The translations under genes and the position numbers were made by a program. From Alkalibacillus silvisoli (GTDB lineage Bacteria; Bacillota; Bacilli; Bacillales; Alkalibacillaceae): DNA of 64,000 nt. The notes under the pieces are model-generated. The model saw only the letters and a program-made list of their open reading frames with translations, was not told where the DNA came from and made no database searches. The number at the start of each line of letters is the position of its first letter. Position 1 is the stretch's first letter. Below, in pieces: positions 33,288 to 43,142 of this stretch. Where the stretch lies: NCBI RefSeq assembly GCF_039521975.1, contig NZ_BAAACZ010000003.1, forward strand, positions 186,001 to 250,000, read 5' to 3'.

Positions 33288-34253
33288 ATGAAAAAGACAA
33301 TTTGGTTAAAATTATGTATCGTAATGATGTTCGTAATCGTTGTCGGGTTAACAGCTTGCCAAAGTGCAGAACCTGAAGATGAAGAGGTGAATGATGAGGA
33401 AGCTGAAGAAACTGCAGAGAATGATTCAGATGAACCGGTTACTTTTACAGATAAAGCAGGTGAAGAAATAACAATTGAAGAGGAAGTAGAGCGAATTGTT
33501 TCTGTTATTCCAAGTGCAACTGAAATTGTATTTGCAGTAGGAGCAGGTGATCAAGTTGTTGGGGTATCAGAATGGGCTGATTATCCAGAAGAAGTTTTTG
33601 AAGTTGAAGAAACTGTTGGTGATATGAATTTAAATATTGAGAAGATTGTTGAACTAGAGCCAGATGTAGTCATAGCTGATTTAAATAACGCAGGGGATTT
33701 AGATGCAATGCGTGATGTTGGCTTGAATGTGGTTACATTAGGCTCACAAAGCTTAGAAGAAGTTTATGAAGATATTGAAATGGTAGGGAATGCTACAGGT
33801 CAAGCTGAAGAAGCAGAAGAGATTGTTTCAAATATGCAAAGTCAAGTTAGTGAAGTTACAGAGCAAGTCAGTGACATTCCAGATGATGAACGTAGGAGTG
33901 TTTGGTTGGAGCTTGATTCAGATTTGTATTCTGGTGGAGAAGGCTCTTTCTTACATGAATTATTAACACTTGCTGGTGGTGAAAATATTATCGCTGATGA
34001 AGAAGGTTGGCCACAAGTAAGTGAAGAAATTGTGTTAGAACGTGACCCAGAAGTGATTATTACAACATATGGCTACTATACAGACGATGTGGTTGAATCA
34101 GTTTTAGCTCGGGACAATTGGCAGTCTGTCACAGCAGTAGAACAGGAAGAAGTACATGATATTCATAATGATATTGTGACAAGACCAGGACCAAGGTTAG
34201 TTGATGGCCTAGAAGAGATCGCTACTATTTTATACCCAGAATATATGGAGTAA
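33288..34253 (+). CDS. btuF: Corrinoid-binding lipoprotein BtuF
   Basis: A 321-aa lipoprotein (signal ending VGLTAC) with a very acidic linker and a class III periplasmic-binding fold: VERIVSVIPSATEIVFAVGA, VVGVSEWADYPEEV, IVELEPDVVIAD and ITTYGYYTDDV. It captures cobalamin or cobinamide outside the cell for BtuCD. Assignment to B12 (not iron siderophore) rests on the riboswitch directly upstream. Confidence 0.9.
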   Translation: MKKTIWLKLCIVMMFVIVVGLTACQSAEPEDEEVNDEEAEETAENDSDEPVTFTDKAGEEITIEEEVERIVSVIPSATEIVFAVGAGDQVVGVSEWADYPEEVFEVEETVGDMNLNIEKIVELEPDVVIADLNNAGDLDAMRDVGLNVVTLGSQSLEEVYEDIEMVGNATGQAEEAEEIVSNMQSQVSEVTEQVSDIPDDERRSVWLELDSDLYSGGEGSFLHELLTLAGGENIIADEEGWPQVSEEIVLERDPEVIITTYGYYTDDVVESVLARDNWQSVTAVEQEEVHDIHNDIVTRPGPRLVDGLEEIATILYPEYME

Positions 34254-34290
34254 TAGGACATCACGATCATGTAACGAATGGATGTTATAA

Positions 34291-35331
34291 ATGAAAAAAC
34301 GCTCGATTTTATGGATTGCTTTACCGTTATTAACCCTTATATTAGTTGTATTTATGAGCTTATCGATTACCTTAGGTGCAGCTAATCTTTCTTGGCAGAC
34401 TGTGTGGCAAGTGATCCTTTCAAGACTTCCTATAATCAATCAGTGGATTGAGCCTAATTGGAGTGACTCAACAGAAACGATTGTATTAGACATTAGAATG
34501 CCGCGTGTAATCTTAGCAGCTATTGTAGGTGCAGCTTTGGCATTAGCGGGTGCGATCTATCAAGGTGTATTACGCAATCCATTAGCTGATCCATTTATTT
34601 TAGGTGTGTCTTCTGGAGCTTCATTTGGTGCTGCTTTAGTCTTTGCCTTAGGACTCCAAATTGTTTGGCTAGGTCAATTTACATTGCCTGTTGTTGCGTT
34701 TTTATTCGGCTTTGGCACACTAATGGTCGTTTATTTCTTAGCACGTATTGGACAAAAAGTCAAAATGGAAACGATTATTCTAGCTGGTGTTGTTGTGCAA
34801 GCTTTTATTGGTGCTTGTCTTTCATTAGTTATGACCTTAGCCAATGAACAACTACAAACGATTGTGTTTTGGATGATGGGGAGCTTAACATTAACTGATT
34901 GGAGCTATACTCAAGTTGTTTTGCCGATTATAGCTGTAGCTGGCGTAGTCGCTCTGTTTTATACACGTGAATTAAACATGCTCGGATTAGGTGAAGAAGT
35001 CGCTCATCATTCAGGTCTATCAGTGGAACGAACCCGTTTTTATCTACTCATATTAGCATCGATTATGACAGGGGCGGCCGTTTCAGTTTCTGGGGCAATT
35101 GGGTTTGTTGGTTTAGTTGTACCTCACATTATTCGATTGATTGTTGGAGCAGATTACAGGCTGATCTTGCCGTTATCGATCGTTGGTGGTGCGATCTTTT
35201 TAGTTGGTGCTGATACACTGGCTCGAGTATTAATGGCACCACGTGAGCTGCCATTAGGAGTCATTACGGCATTTTTAGGAGCGCCATTTTTCGCTTATTT
35301 ATTAAGAAAGGCGAAACGTGAATTTTTTTAG
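34291..35331 (+). CDS. btuC: Corrinoid ABC permease BtuC (FecCD family)
   Basis: A 346-aa protein with about ten transmembrane helices. IRMPRVILAAIVGAALALAG, NPLADPFILGVSSGAS and GFVGLVVPHIIRLIVGAD are the FecCD signatures, the last being the ATPase-coupling loop. It forms the channel of the cobalamin importer. It begins 37 bp after btuF. Confidence 0.92.
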   Translation: MKKRSILWIALPLLTLILVVFMSLSITLGAANLSWQTVWQVILSRLPIINQWIEPNWSDSTETIVLDIRMPRVILAAIVGAALALAGAIYQGVLRNPLADPFILGVSSGASFGAALVFALGLQIVWLGQFTLPVVAFLFGFGTLMVVYFLARIGQKVKMETIILAGVVVQAFIGACLSLVMTLANEQLQTIVFWMMGSLTLTDWSYTQVVLPIIAVAGVVALFYTRELNMLGLGEEVAHHSGLSVERTRFYLLILASIMTGAAVSVSGAIGFVGLVVPHIIRLIVGADYRLILPLSIVGGAIFLVGADTLARVLMAPRELPLGVITAFLGAPFFAYLLRKAKREFF

Positions 35332-35342
35332 GAGGCATACTT

Positions 35343-36107
35343 ATGCTGTCTGTAGACAAGGTGAGGAAGGAAAAAGATTTTAAGTTATTGCTGAAAGACG
35401 TTACATTTCAAGTCGATGAAGGCTCGTGTGTTGGGCTAATTGGCCCAAACGGTGCTGGTAAATCAACTTTAATGAAAATGATCTCAGGCTTAGAGCACCC
35501 AACTAGCGGTACGATCAACGTCTTAGGCCAAGAGGTAGGGAAGTGGTCAGTTAAAAAACTTGCTCAAAAAGTTTCTGTCTTAACTCAAGATGGCCTTTCT
35601 CCGTATCCAATGACAGTATATGAAGCGGTACTAATGGGGCGTTATCCGCATTTAAGCTTCTTTCAAAGAGAAGGGTTAGAAGATTATCGAAAAGTCGAGC
35701 ATGTATTAAATATTACTGGCCTAATGTCGATGCGTCATCAAATGTTAGATACGTTAAGCGGTGGTGAGAGGCAGCGAGTGGCTATTGCTAAGGCAATGGT
35801 TCAAGAGCCTGAGGTTTTATTATTGGATGAGCCCACTTCTTATTTAGATATTGGTTATAAAGTGAATGTGCTTAATCTTGTTAAAGATTGGCAACAACGC
35901 GAACAGTTAACGATTTTAATGGTGCTACATGATTTGAATTTAGCTGCACAATATTGTGATCAAATGATTCTCATGAACAATGGTGAAATTGTAAAGCGGG
36001 GAAACAGTGAGGAAATCATGGATGTAGATACGTTAGAGACTGTCTACAAAGCCAAACCAGAGATCATACGCCATCCTAAATCTAATATTCCACAAATTTT
36101 ATTATAA
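35343..36107 (+). CDS. btuD: Corrinoid ABC transporter ATPase BtuD
   Basis: A 254-aa ATPase with Walker A GPNGAGKSTLMKM, signature LSGGERQRVAIA, Walker B VLLLDEPTSYLD and switch VLHDLNLAAQYC. It is the last gene of btuFCD, 11 bp after btuC. It lacks the extra C-terminal domain of the longer (about 400 aa) B. subtilis YvrA-type BtuD. Confidence 0.92.
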   Translation: MLSVDKVRKEKDFKLLLKDVTFQVDEGSCVGLIGPNGAGKSTLMKMISGLEHPTSGTINVLGQEVGKWSVKKLAQKVSVLTQDGLSPYPMTVYEAVLMGRYPHLSFFQREGLEDYRKVEHVLNITGLMSMRHQMLDTLSGGERQRVAIAKAMVQEPEVLLLDEPTSYLDIGYKVNVLNLVKDWQQREQLTILMVLHDLNLAAQYCDQMILMNNGEIVKRGNSEEIMDVDTLETVYKAKPEIIRHPKSNIPQILL

Positions 36108-36185
36108 AAACAATAGTCATATACACATGATTTAGTATAATAGAATGAAAAAGGACAAGCGGAAATTAGAAATGGGGATCATAAA

Positions 36186-37004
36186 ATGATTGAGTGGCGT
36201 AATTTATATCGCGGTGGACTAATGGGGGTTAGTGATTTAATCCCTGGAGTAAGTGGTGGAACGATCGCGGTTGTTTTAGGTATTTATCAAAGGTTAATAG
36301 AAGCGATTAATGGTATTTTTACTCGAGAATGGAAAAGGCACCTCGCGTTTTTAATCCCGTTACTAGTAGGTGTATTATTAGCACTATTCTTACTATCTAA
36401 CATTGTCGATTGGCTATATGAACATTATCCTAATCAACTTCAATTTGCATTTTTAGGCTTAATTGCAGGAATCCTTCCGATGCTGTTGAAGAAATCAGAT
36501 TATAAAAAGACATTTGGTGCTCAGCACTATGTACTGTTTTTCTTAGCGGCTTTATTAGTTGGTTCTACAGCAATATTTCAAGAAGGTGTTGCTGATACAA
36601 TTACGACGTTTGATGGCTCGACATATGTGTTGTTATTTTTATCAGGTTGGTTAGCGAGTTCTGCGATGATCTTACCAGGTATAAGCGGTTCAATGTTGCT
36701 GTTGATTGTCGGGATGTACCCAACATTCGTTTATGTTTTAAGTGATGTCGTCATTGAGGCACTTATACCCCTAGGTTTAGGCATTGTATTTGGGATCTTA
36801 ATAATGAGTAAGATTATTAAATACTTTTTAAACCAATATTTTTATCAAACATATGCGTTAATAATTGGGCTTGTGTTTGGTTCAATATTTGTTATTTATC
36901 CCGGTTTTGATCCAAGCTTCTTATTGAACGTGGTAAGTGTGGCTCTTATTTTTGTTGGAATGTTTGTAGCTTATTTATTAGGGAAGTTGGAGCACCAGCA
37001 ATAA
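36186..37004 (+). CDS. DUF368 polyprenyl-phosphate transporter (PopT-type)
   Basis: A 272-aa protein with eight or so helices. The family motif GLMGVSDLIPGVSGGTIAVV opens it and is echoed by SAMILPGISGSMLLLIVGMY in the second half, an inverted-repeat design. DUF368 proteins (PopT) are reported to flip undecaprenyl phosphate back across the membrane for cell-wall synthesis, with importance at alkaline pH. It has its own -10-like TATAAT 78 bp after btuD, so co-transcription with btu is not required. Confidence 0.88.
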   Translation: MIEWRNLYRGGLMGVSDLIPGVSGGTIAVVLGIYQRLIEAINGIFTREWKRHLAFLIPLLVGVLLALFLLSNIVDWLYEHYPNQLQFAFLGLIAGILPMLLKKSDYKKTFGAQHYVLFFLAALLVGSTAIFQEGVADTITTFDGSTYVLLFLSGWLASSAMILPGISGSMLLLIVGMYPTFVYVLSDVVIEALIPLGLGIVFGILIMSKIIKYFLNQYFYQTYALIIGLVFGSIFVIYPGFDPSFLLNVVSVALIFVGMFVAYLLGKLEHQQ

Positions 37005-37054
37005 AATAGGGCTAACTGGAATGTTAAGTGAATGCTATTGTAATAGTCTTATTG

Positions 37055-37099
37055 AACTGTCCCAAGTGGAATTAAATTTCCTTTTGGGACAGTTTTTTT
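37055..37099. terminator. Intrinsic terminator after the DUF368 gene
   Basis: AACTGTCCCAA/TTGGGACAGTT with an 18-nt loop is followed by seven T residues. It lies between convergent genes. Confidence 0.88.
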
Positions 37100-37131
37100 A
37101 GTTTAGAAACTATAATTGGAGTAAATTCCTT

Positions 37132-37917
37132 TTATAATTTATGAAAAATTGGATTACGGTTTTGGAAAGTTGTGACGTACTTGAACCCAATCTCTTGTAA
37201 TAGGTGATAACCTTCATCAATTCGGTCACCAACCCGTTCTGGCTTGTGTGCGTCCGATCCGACTGTAATGATCTCACCACCCATATCATAATATAGCTTT
37301 AGTATTTCACGACTAGGTAGTAAACGGTTCATGTCATATTTATAACCGGATGTATTAATTTCAATTCCTTGGCCACGCGGAATAATGGTTTTAAAAATCT
37401 CCTCAATGACATCTAAAAAGTGATAAACCCCAGGCTCATATTTATAACGAGTGACTAAGTCTAAGTGGCCTAAAACACTGAATTGCTCAAAGCCTTGCAC
37501 ACATTGGTAAAGTTCAGTGTAATACTTCTCATAAGCATCATTTAATGATTGATCTTCAAACAGCCTACCTGAGTGTAAATCTTTTTGATCTGTTGTATGC
37601 ATTGAGCCAATAATAAAGTCAAAGGATTGTTTAGAAAGTAGCTCATCGTAACGTTCTATAAGATGGGGTTGAAATCCTAGCTCAATTCCTTTCCGAATAT
37701 TAATTGTGTCTCTGTATTGTTGTTGCATGTCACAGATTTTTCGATCATAATCCTCTAAATCTACCTCAAATACAATTGTAGGGTCAGGGTAATCATAATC
37801 GATATGTTCTGTGAAGGAAATTTCCTTTAGACCTTTTTGTATGCTGGCTTTAATCATTTCTTCCATAGGGGCTTTACAGTCCGCTGAAAAACTCGAGTGC
37901 ATGTGATTGTCAAACAT
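37132..37917 (-). CDS. hisJ: Histidinol-phosphatase, PHP family
   Basis: A 261-aa metal-dependent phosphatase. The PHP metal residues are seen in DNHMHSSFSADCK, SFTEHIDYDYPDP, IIGSMHTTD, LGHLDLVTR and VGSDAHKPERVG. It removes phosphate from histidinol phosphate, the penultimate step of histidine synthesis. It is divergent from the his operon, sharing a 123-bp intergenic region, and supplies the step missing from that operon. Confidence 0.92.
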   Translation of the reverse strand: MFDNHMHSSFSADCKAPMEEMIKASIQKGLKEISFTEHIDYDYPDPTIVFEVDLEDYDRKICDMQQQYRDTINIRKGIELGFQPHLIERYDELLSKQSFDFIIGSMHTTDQKDLHSGRLFEDQSLNDAYEKYYTELYQCVQGFEQFSVLGHLDLVTRYKYEPGVYHFLDVIEEIFKTIIPRGQGIEINTSGYKYDMNRLLPSREILKLYYDMGGEIITVGSDAHKPERVGDRIDEGYHLLQEIGFKYVTTFQNRNPIFHKL

Positions 37918-37953
37918 ATGATCATCCCTTTCTATGAATCTTATTTTAACTGG

Positions 37954-37982
37954 TTGACAGTCGGTATTACAATGGATAAAAT
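37954..37982 (+). promoter_or_regulatory. Sigma-A promoter of the his operon
   Basis: TTGACA (37954-37959), a 17-bp spacer and TAAAAT (37977-37982) predict a start near 37989, about 50 bp before hisZ. No T-box, riboswitch or attenuator hairpin is visible in this short leader. Confidence 0.8.
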
Positions 37983-38040
37983 AATATTAACCTTTATTCT
38001 GATAAAGTGATAAATAAATAAAGTGATAAAGGGTGTTTAT

Positions 38041-39282
38041 ATGACTAGTCAACAATTGCCACAAGGAGTTGCAGATTTATATGCACAAGATTATGAGATA
38101 AAACAGTCTTTAATTGACCGTTTAAAAAAGCTATTAAGTAGTTATGGCTGTCAACCTATACAAACTCCAACATTTGAATATTATGATCTGTTTATGAATG
38201 TGCCAGGAACAATGGATACTGATCAAATGATAAAGTTAGTAGACCATGATGGTAAAGTGTTAGTTTTGAGACCGGATGCTACTGTACCTATTGCACGTAT
38301 GGCAGCTCAATCGAATTCAAGAGCACCTTCATTAAATAAATTATTTTATGTCACGAATATCTTTCGAATGGAAAGTGGTGAATCGGACAAAACATCGCGC
38401 TCGTTTACACAAGTTGGCGTTGAATGTTTTGATGATGCTCATCCACTAAATGACGTTGAGATTGTTGTCTTAGCTATTGAGCTGTTGAAAGAAACAGGTA
38501 TGGATCATGTTCAACTCGAATTAGGTCAAGCTGGATTTTTTAAAGCTTTACTTCAGGAGAGTAACCTTGAAGAAGATAAACAACAATTAATACAACAAAA
38601 AGTTAATGAAAAGAATGAATATGAATTAAGTCGATTACTTCAATCGTTACAGATCGAAGAATGGGTTAAAGACCAATTAGTTCAATTAATCAACTTATTT
38701 GGAGAACCCGATGATGTTTTATCTAAAGTAGAAGATTTTAAGATGAATCATGGAATGAACCAATCAATTAAGAGGTTAACAGAGTTAGTGAATCAGCTTA
38801 AAAGACTTGGTTATGAACAGTATATTTCAGTCGATTTAGGCTTAGTTAATCACTTGAACTATTATACTGAGACAATGTTTCAGGGATATATTGAAGGGTA
38901 TGGAAAGCCAATCATTCAAGGTGGCAGATACGATCAATTAACCAAATATTTCGATTTGAAGACGAGTGCTATTGGTTTTGGGATTTATGTCGATGATTTA
39001 ATAAATATTGTAAAAATGCAAAGCAGGCTTCCAATTGAACTACCTAAACAAGTGACTATTGTGACAGATTACGAGACATTTCCTGAAGCGATGAGATTAG
39101 CCTATGACTTAAGGCAAGAAGGGCTAGTAGTAAGTATGGCTTATGATCAGATAAATGGAGAGAATGTTGAAATCTTAGTTGAATTACCAGAGCAAACAGT
39201 AACGATAGAAGGTGATAGGGTTCACTTTAATTCTGTAGCTGAATTAGTTACAAAGGTAGGTTGGACTAATGGAAACCATTAA
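38041..39282 (+). CDS. hisZ: ATP phosphoribosyltransferase regulatory subunit HisZ
   Basis: A 413-aa protein related to histidyl-tRNA synthetase but without catalytic function: YDLFMNVPGTMDTDQMIKLV, LRPDATVPIARMAA, FRMESGESDKTSRSFTQVGV and a C-terminal GGRYDQLTKYF. It activates and gives feedback control to the short HisG that follows. I chose ATG 38041 with AAAGGGTG upstream. It overlaps hisG by 14 bp. Confidence 0.94.
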   Translation: MTSQQLPQGVADLYAQDYEIKQSLIDRLKKLLSSYGCQPIQTPTFEYYDLFMNVPGTMDTDQMIKLVDHDGKVLVLRPDATVPIARMAAQSNSRAPSLNKLFYVTNIFRMESGESDKTSRSFTQVGVECFDDAHPLNDVEIVVLAIELLKETGMDHVQLELGQAGFFKALLQESNLEEDKQQLIQQKVNEKNEYELSRLLQSLQIEEWVKDQLVQLINLFGEPDDVLSKVEDFKMNHGMNQSIKRLTELVNQLKRLGYEQYISVDLGLVNHLNYYTETMFQGYIEGYGKPIIQGGRYDQLTKYFDLKTSAIGFGIYVDDLINIVKMQSRLPIELPKQVTIVTDYETFPEAMRLAYDLRQEGLVVSMAYDQINGENVEILVELPEQTVTIEGDRVHFNSVAELVTKVGWTNGNH

Positions 39283-39922
39283 AATTGCATTAGCTAAAGG
39301 AAGACTAGCCGATTTAAGTATAGCTTTATTTGAAGAAGTTGGGATTATATTTTCATCTTATTACGAGAAATCTCGTAAACTTACATTTATAAGTGATGAC
39401 AATAAGTATGAATTGATATTAGTAAAGGCAACTGATGTCGGGACGTATGTTGCAAATGGAGCAGTAGATCTTGGTGTAGCCGGGAAAGATACACTGTTAG
39501 AGTCGGGTGTTGATGTGTTTGAAGTGGTTGATTTAGGTTTCGGCCGTTGCCGATTTGCCGTAGCGGGTGAACCCGGAATTAAACTTAATCAGTTCCAACA
39601 TCTAACCGTTGGAACTAAATATCCAAAAGTTACAAACGATTATTTTCTAGATAAAGGAAAGCAAATTGAAACGATTAAGTTGAATGGTTCTGTTGAATTA
39701 GCTCCATTAGTCGGATTAAGTGATGTTGTTGTCGATATCGTAGAGACAGGAACAACTTTGAAGGAAAACAACTTAGAAGTAATCGAAAGTATGATGGAAA
39801 TAAGTGCACGGTTGGTTGTAAATAAGGCGAGTTTTAAAACGAAAGGGAGAAAAATTCGCCCAGTCATTGATCAAATAAAATCAGTTGTTGATGCTAAAGG
39901 AAGTGTCACTCATGAAGCTTAA
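39269..39922 (+). CDS. hisG: ATP phosphoribosyltransferase, short form
   Basis: A 217-aa catalytic subunit: KIALAKGRLADLSIALFEEV, NGAVDLGVAGKDTLLESGVD and VDIVETGTTLKENNLEVIE (the PRPP-binding loop). It makes phosphoribosyl-ATP, the first histidine step. The C-terminal regulatory domain of long HisG proteins is absent, so it depends on HisZ. It overlaps both neighbours. Confidence 0.96.
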   Translation: METIKIALAKGRLADLSIALFEEVGIIFSSYYEKSRKLTFISDDNKYELILVKATDVGTYVANGAVDLGVAGKDTLLESGVDVFEVVDLGFGRCRFAVAGEPGIKLNQFQHLTVGTKYPKVTNDYFLDKGKQIETIKLNGSVELAPLVGLSDVVVDIVETGTTLKENNLEVIESMMEISARLVVNKASFKTKGRKIRPVIDQIKSVVDAKGSVTHEA

Positions 39923-41198
39923 AAAAATAAATCATAAAGACATAAAGGATATTTTACTAAAGCGTTCGAATCATAGTGCAATCAGCTTACAGCAAATAGA
40001 CGAAACGGTTGAAAGAATCATGCAATCAGTTAGGTTAGAAGGTGATCGAGCTGTTTATCAATATATTAAACAACTAGACGGTGTTGAGTTAGAAAGTTTC
40101 AAAGTACTTGAACAAGAAATTGAAGAAGCTTTTAACCAAGTCGATGCATCTTCAGTTCAGATTTTATCTGAGGCAAAAGAGAATATTCTTAGCTACCACA
40201 AACTTCAAAAAGAGAAGTCTTGGTACACAAATGACCAACAAGGCATTTGGTTAGGACAACAAGTGACCCCAATAGAACGAGTCGGTGTTTACGTACCAGG
40301 TGGAAAGGCTTCTTATCCTTCGACTGTTTTAATGAGTATTTTGCCAGCTAAAGTAGCTGGTGTTGAAAAGGTTGTAGTCACGACCCCTGTTCAGTCCAAT
40401 GGTTCGATTCATCCGACTACTTTAGTTGCGGCAAGTATGGCTGGTGCGGATGAGATCTTAAAAATTGGTGGAGCCCATGGAATCGCCACATTAGCTTATG
40501 GAACTGAAACTATTGAACCTGTTCATAAAATTGTAGGGCCAGGTAATGCATATGTCGCTAGGGCTAAGAAGTATGTGTTCGGTGATGTAGGGATAGACTT
40601 AATTGCTGGTCCTAGTGAGGTGTGCATTTTAGCTGATGAGAGTGCGAATCCACAGTTTGTTGCCGCTGACTTGCTTGCACAAGCCGAACACGATGAATTA
40701 GCTTCAGCTATTGCTGTAACAACAAGTGAACAGTTAGGAAGTGAGATACAAGTAGAAATTAAACGTCAAATGAAACATCGAAATAGACAAGAAATTTTAA
40801 ATGAATCGATTACTAACCATGGTTGTATTTATATCGTTGATGGTCTTACTTCAGCTTTTAAATTCGTCAATGAACTTGCCCCAGAACATCTGGAGCTACA
40901 AGTTGAAAACCCATTTGAACAATTAGAAAAAGTAAAACACGCTGGAGCAATTTTCTTAGGTAATTATTCTCCAGAGCCATTAGGAGATTATTTTGCAGGG
41001 CCGAACCACACACTTCCAACCAATGGTACTGCAAAGTTTTCTTCACCGTTAGGCGTCTATGATTTTATGAAAAAGTCGAGTGTCATTTATTATGACGAGA
41101 AAGCATTAAATCAAGTCCGTCAACAAGTTGAACGATTTGCAGAAAGTGAAGGTTTAGATGCTCATAAAGAATCAGTTAGAATCCGATTCGAACAGTAA
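39912..41198 (+). CDS. hisD: Histidinol dehydrogenase
   Basis: A 428-aa zinc- and NAD-dependent enzyme that oxidises histidinol to histidine in two steps. Conserved blocks are ERVGVYVPGGKASYPSTVLM, IVGPGNAYVARAKKYVFG, DLIAGPSEVCILADESANP, LAQAEHDE (metal ligands) and AGPNHTLPT. I chose ATG 39912, which has AAAGGAAGTG upstream and overlaps the hisG stop by 11 bp. Confidence 0.96.
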   Translation: MKLKKINHKDIKDILLKRSNHSAISLQQIDETVERIMQSVRLEGDRAVYQYIKQLDGVELESFKVLEQEIEEAFNQVDASSVQILSEAKENILSYHKLQKEKSWYTNDQQGIWLGQQVTPIERVGVYVPGGKASYPSTVLMSILPAKVAGVEKVVVTTPVQSNGSIHPTTLVAASMAGADEILKIGGAHGIATLAYGTETIEPVHKIVGPGNAYVARAKKYVFGDVGIDLIAGPSEVCILADESANPQFVAADLLAQAEHDELASAIAVTTSEQLGSEIQVEIKRQMKHRNRQEILNESITNHGCIYIVDGLTSAFKFVNELAPEHLELQVENPFEQLEKVKHAGAIFLGNYSPEPLGDYFAGPNHTLPTNGTAKFSSPLGVYDFMKKSSVIYYDEKALNQVRQQVERFAESEGLDAHKESVRIRFEQ

Positions 41199-41213
41199 AG
41201 GTGAGGTGGTACA

Positions 41214-41798
41214 GTGCGACAATCAACGGTTAAACGAACAACATCTGAAACAGCAATTGATCTATCACTTGTAATTGACGGAAGAAAAGAGGTTGAAGCT
41301 GATACAGGTGTTGGTTTTTTTGATCATATGTTAATGTTATTCGCTGCTCATGGCTCATTTGACTTAACGGTGAAAGCGGATGGTGATTTATATGTTGATG
41401 ATCATCACACAGTTGAAGATGTTGGAATTGTGCTAGGTCAAGCATTTAGGGAGGCAATGGGTGATAAGCGGGGAATAAAGCGCTATGCTACAGACTTTAC
41501 GCCGATGGATGAATCACTAAGTTTAGTTTCAATTGACGTATCCAATCGTCCCTTTTTAGTTTACGACGTTTCTGGTTTAGGGGAGAAGGTCGGTCAATTT
41601 GATACAGAATTAGTAGAAGAATTTTTAAGAGCTTTCATTAATCAAGCTGGGATTACATTACATGTTAAATTAATTCATGGCTATAACAATCACCATATCA
41701 TTGAATCAATTTTTAAAGGCGTAGGTCGAGTTCTTAGTGAAGCATTAGTTATTCAAGATTCAAATGGTGATGTACCATCAACGAAAGGAAAGTTGTAA
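41214..41798 (+). CDS. hisB: Imidazoleglycerol-phosphate dehydratase
   Basis: A 194-aa enzyme with manganese-binding His-rich motifs FFDHMLMLFAAHG, DDHHTVEDVGI and YNNHHIIESIFKGVGR. It is the dehydratase only, without the N-terminal phosphatase domain of enteric HisB, which agrees with a separate hisJ. The start is GTG behind GAGGTGG. Confidence 0.96.
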   Translation: MRQSTVKRTTSETAIDLSLVIDGRKEVEADTGVGFFDHMLMLFAAHGSFDLTVKADGDLYVDDHHTVEDVGIVLGQAFREAMGDKRGIKRYATDFTPMDESLSLVSIDVSNRPFLVYDVSGLGEKVGQFDTELVEEFLRAFINQAGITLHVKLIHGYNNHHIIESIFKGVGRVLSEALVIQDSNGDVPSTKGKL

Positions 41799-41811
41799 GG
41801 GTGGGTCATAA

Positions 41812-42426
41812 ATGATTGCTATTATTGATTATGGAGCCGGAAATTTAAGAAATGTGCAACACGCCTTATCTTTGTTAGGTATTGAATGTAAAATAACAGA
41901 CCAACCCTTTGATTTGCAAAGTGCATCTGGAATTGTTTTGCCAGGTGTTGGGGCATTTGGTGAAGCTATAGGGAGGTTAGGTGAAGCTGGTTTTATAGAT
42001 GAAATTAAGTCACAAGTTAGCCAAGGGAAACCACTTTTAGGTATTTGTTTAGGAATGCAACTATTGTTTGAAAGAAGCTTTGAACATGGGGAGCATGAAG
42101 GTCTAGGTTTAATTAAAGGTGATGTTGTCCGTTTTAATCATGATTTAAAAATTCCACACATGGGATGGAATCAGTTAAACCTTCATAAACAGTACTGTGA
42201 TTCGACCATTAATCAAGAAATTCAAATGGGGGATTATGTTTATTTTGTTCATTCGTATTATGCAAAGCCAAAGTATGAGGAAGATATATTACACGAAACG
42301 GATTATGGTTTTTCCTTCACATCAGCTGTTAAGCGTGGTCATATAATCGGCATGCAGTATCATCCAGAAAAAAGTGGTCGCGTTGGTATGCAATTGTTGA
42401 AGAATTTTAAGGAGATGATGAGATGA
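41812..42426 (+). CDS. hisH: Imidazole glycerol phosphate synthase, glutaminase subunit
   Basis: A 204-aa class I amidotransferase. The nucleophile is in PLLGICLGMQLLF, the oxyanion region in PGVGAFGEA, and the His-Glu pair in MQYHPEKSG. It feeds ammonia to HisF. It overlaps hisA by 4 bp (ATGA). Confidence 0.96.
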   Translation: MIAIIDYGAGNLRNVQHALSLLGIECKITDQPFDLQSASGIVLPGVGAFGEAIGRLGEAGFIDEIKSQVSQGKPLLGICLGMQLLFERSFEHGEHEGLGLIKGDVVRFNHDLKIPHMGWNQLNLHKQYCDSTINQEIQMGDYVYFVHSYYAKPKYEEDILHETDYGFSFTSAVKRGHIIGMQYHPEKSGRVGMQLLKNFKEMMR

Positions 42427-43142
42427 GAGTATTTCCAGCTATTGATTTGATTAATCAACAATGTGTTCGGTTAAAGCAAGGTGATTATAATGTGCAAACA
42501 ATATATGGAAATCCAGTTGAGATGGCAAACGAATGGGTAAAAGAAGGTGCTAGCTTTTTACATATCGTTGACTTGGATGCTATTAAAGGGGATTACTCTA
42601 AAAATTTTGGAGTCATTAAACAAATGATTGAAGAAGTTTCGATTCCTGTTCAAGTTGGTGGTGGAGTTAGAAATATAGAAAGAATTAATGAATTACTCGA
42701 TATAGGTGTAGATCGTGTCATATTGGGTACTGTGGCAGTTAAAGATCCTGATTTTGTAAAAGACGTTGTTGAACGCTTCGGCGGGGAGAAAATTATCGTT
42801 TCAGTTGATGCACGTAATGGTTATGTTGCAACAGATGGTTGGATTGAAATATCTAATCTTAAAGCAATCGAATTTGCTTACAAGTTACAAAAGGCAGGGA
42901 TTCAATCAATTGTTTACACAGATATTGCGAAAGACGGTATGCTACAAGGGCCGAATTTAGAGGCTTTATTTCAAATGAACAATCTAACAGAGCTAGAAGT
43001 AATAGCTTCAGGTGGCGTAACATCAATTGAGGATATACGTGAATTAAGTAAGGCTAATATTTATGGTGCCATTGTCGGAAAGGCCTTGTATGAAGGTAAG
43101 ATTTCTTTATTAGAAATTATGAAGGAGCCGTCAATATGTTAG
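42423..43142 (+). CDS. hisA: ProFAR isomerase HisA
   Basis: A 239-aa half-barrel-duplicated enzyme: PAIDLINQQCVRLKQGDY (general base Asp), QVGGGVRNIERI (phosphate site), VYTDIAKDGMLQGPNL (second Asp) and VIASGGVTSIEDI. It isomerises ProFAR to PRFAR. It overlaps hisF by 7 bp. Confidence 0.96.
   Translation: MRVFPAIDLINQQCVRLKQGDYNVQTIYGNPVEMANEWVKEGASFLHIVDLDAIKGDYSKNFGVIKQMIEEVSIPVQVGGGVRNIERINELLDIGVDRVILGTVAVKDPDFVKDVVERFGGEKIIVSVDARNGYVATDGWIEISNLKAIEFAYKLQKAGIQSIVYTDIAKDGMLQGPNLEALFQMNNLTELEVIASGGVTSIEDIRELSKANIYGAIVGKALYEGKISLLEIMKEPSIC

Noticed and set aside
37918..38040. T-box or attenuator in the his leader
   Set aside because: The leader is only about 50 nt and shows no T-box sequence, terminator or His-codon leader peptide.
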